Part shown: positions 40,045-40,618 of the stretch, in pieces | How the letters are laid out: every line of letters begins with the position of its first letter | Numbering within the stretch: position 1 is the stretch's first letter | DNA from: Oscillospiraceae bacterium | GTDB lineage: Bacteria; Bacillota; Clostridia; Oscillospirales; CAG-272 | Length of the DNA stretch: 40,618 nucleotides | Reading direction: 5' to 3' | Assembly (NCBI GenBank): GCA_015065205.1 | Contig: SVQS01000002.1 | Location: 1-40,618 of the forward strand | Program-made: the position numbers and the translations under genes | The notes under the pieces: model-generated | The model's database searches: none | Seen by the model: only the letters and a program-made list of their open reading frames with translations | What the model was told of the DNA's origin: nothing

Positions 40045-40618
40045 TCACAGTTTCTTTTCAAGATTTTTGCGAATCGCCTTGATAAAATCAATGGAATTGA
40101 CGACTTGCGTCTTTGTGCCCTCAACCACAAGACCCACAAGATCCTTTGTCATAATGCCTTGATTGAGTGTGTCTATACAAGCTTCTTCCAATTTATCGGC
40201 AAAGGCTACAAGTTCGGGTAGCTCGTCAAGCTCACCTCTCTTGCGAAGCGCACCTGTCCAAGCATAAATCGTTGCCATGGGGTTGGTAGAGGTATCCTCT
40301 CCTTTAAGATAGCGGTAATAGTGGCGAGTAACAGTGCCGTGTGCGGCTTCGTACTCGTATTTTCCGTCGGGAGATACGAGAACCGAGGTCATCATTGCAA
40401 GAGAACCAAACGCGGTGGAAACCATATCGCTCATTACGTCGCCATCGTAGTTTTTGCAAGCCCAAATAAAGCCACCCTCGCTGCGAATAACACGCGCTAC
40501 TGCATCATCAATGAGTGTATAGAAATATTCGATGCCTGCCGCTTCAAAGGCTTCCTTGTAATCGTTATCATAGATTTCTTGGAAAATGAGCTTAAAGGTT
40601 TGGTCGTATTGTTTAGAG
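40045..40618 (-). CDS. icd: NADP-dependent isocitrate dehydrogenase, C-terminal part (gene runs off the window)
   Basis: The frame is open from the window edge and ends at 40045; about 190 C-terminal residues are visible. They show FKLIFQEIYDNDYKEAF, the IRSEGGFIWACKNYDGDVMSDMVSTAFGSLAMMTSVL core with the metal-binding Asp residues, and AAHGTVTRHYYRYLKGEDTSTNPMATIYAW, all typical of the homodimeric (eukaryote-like) NADP-IDH. The enzyme makes 2-oxoglutarate, CO2 and NADPH from isocitrate. The start codon lies beyond base 40618. Confidence 0.95.
   Translation of the reverse strand, partial: SKQYDQTFKLIFQEIYDNDYKEAFEAAGIEYFYTLIDDAVARVIRSEGGFIWACKNYDGDVMSDMVSTAFGSLAMMTSVLVSPDGKYEYEAAHGTVTRHYYRYLKGEDTSTNPMATIYAWTGALRKRGELDELPELVAFADKLEEACIDTLNQGIMTKDLVGLVVEGTKTQVVNSIDFIKAIRKNLEKKL

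Overview
The window reads as a chromosomal segment of a low-to-moderate GC Gram-positive bacterium of the class Clostridia, probably a gut lineage. The evidence is the gene content: CdaA-type c-di-AMP synthase, IreB, HemZ, COG2509 dehydrogenase, the yabO/rqcP-yabP-yabQ-divIC cluster, SpoVB-type flippase, Gram-positive signal peptides and lipoboxes, strong AGGAGG-like ribosome binding sites and TTGNNN-17-TATAAT promoters. The species cannot be named from sequence alone. Sporulation genes suggest a spore-former or a recent descendant of one.

Layout. 1-1252: a cobalamin riboswitch (5' end cut by the window) drives a DUF4430 lipoprotein and an ECF S component, a probable B12 uptake unit. 1273-2840: pncB with its own promoter and terminator. 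2901-15789: a long same-strand run with no obvious internal terminator: cdaA, an easily missed 54-codon membrane peptide gene, a COG2509 flavoprotein, RseC-like protein, recJ, rel, dtd, hemZ, an SAH/MTA deaminase and a SpoVB-like flippase. 15798-18029: rqcP, yabP, yabQ, divIC, smpB, with a sigma-E-like promoter before yabP. 18034-20077 (minus): rhaD-rhaA for L-rhamnose breakdown, with a near-consensus promoter.

20179-26778 is the most unusual block: three tandem paralogous secreted proteins of about 670-700 residues, each with a signal peptide, two beta-rich N-terminal regions and a C-terminal SGNH-hydrolase domain. Only the middle one keeps the catalytic DxxH; the outer two have Thr instead of His. 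Paralogs 1 and 2 share a duplicated promoter containing a palindrome; paralogs 2 and 3 share a cysteine-bearing C-terminal tail, while paralog 1 ends in a transmembrane anchor. I regard this as the best candidate for an undescribed system (a surface enzyme plus pseudoenzyme set).

26779-29481: a tRNA-Arg(CCT) gene beside a repeat element built from pieces resembling its own 3' end, then a DivIVA-like coiled-coil protein with an XRE/TPR-like regulator, then a gene-free AT-rich stretch holding a perfect 13-bp palindrome. 29522-29956 is a small protein with a flavodoxin-like pattern. 29998-34178 (minus) is potABCD, a polyamine importer with four-base overlaps between all genes, a structured leader, and a PotD carrying an extra C-terminal membrane helix. 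34226-35173 is a D-2-hydroxyacid dehydrogenase divergent from ireB-ribF-dacF-like-metallophosphoesterase-M28 peptidase (35342-39999). The window ends inside an NADP-isocitrate dehydrogenase gene on the minus strand.
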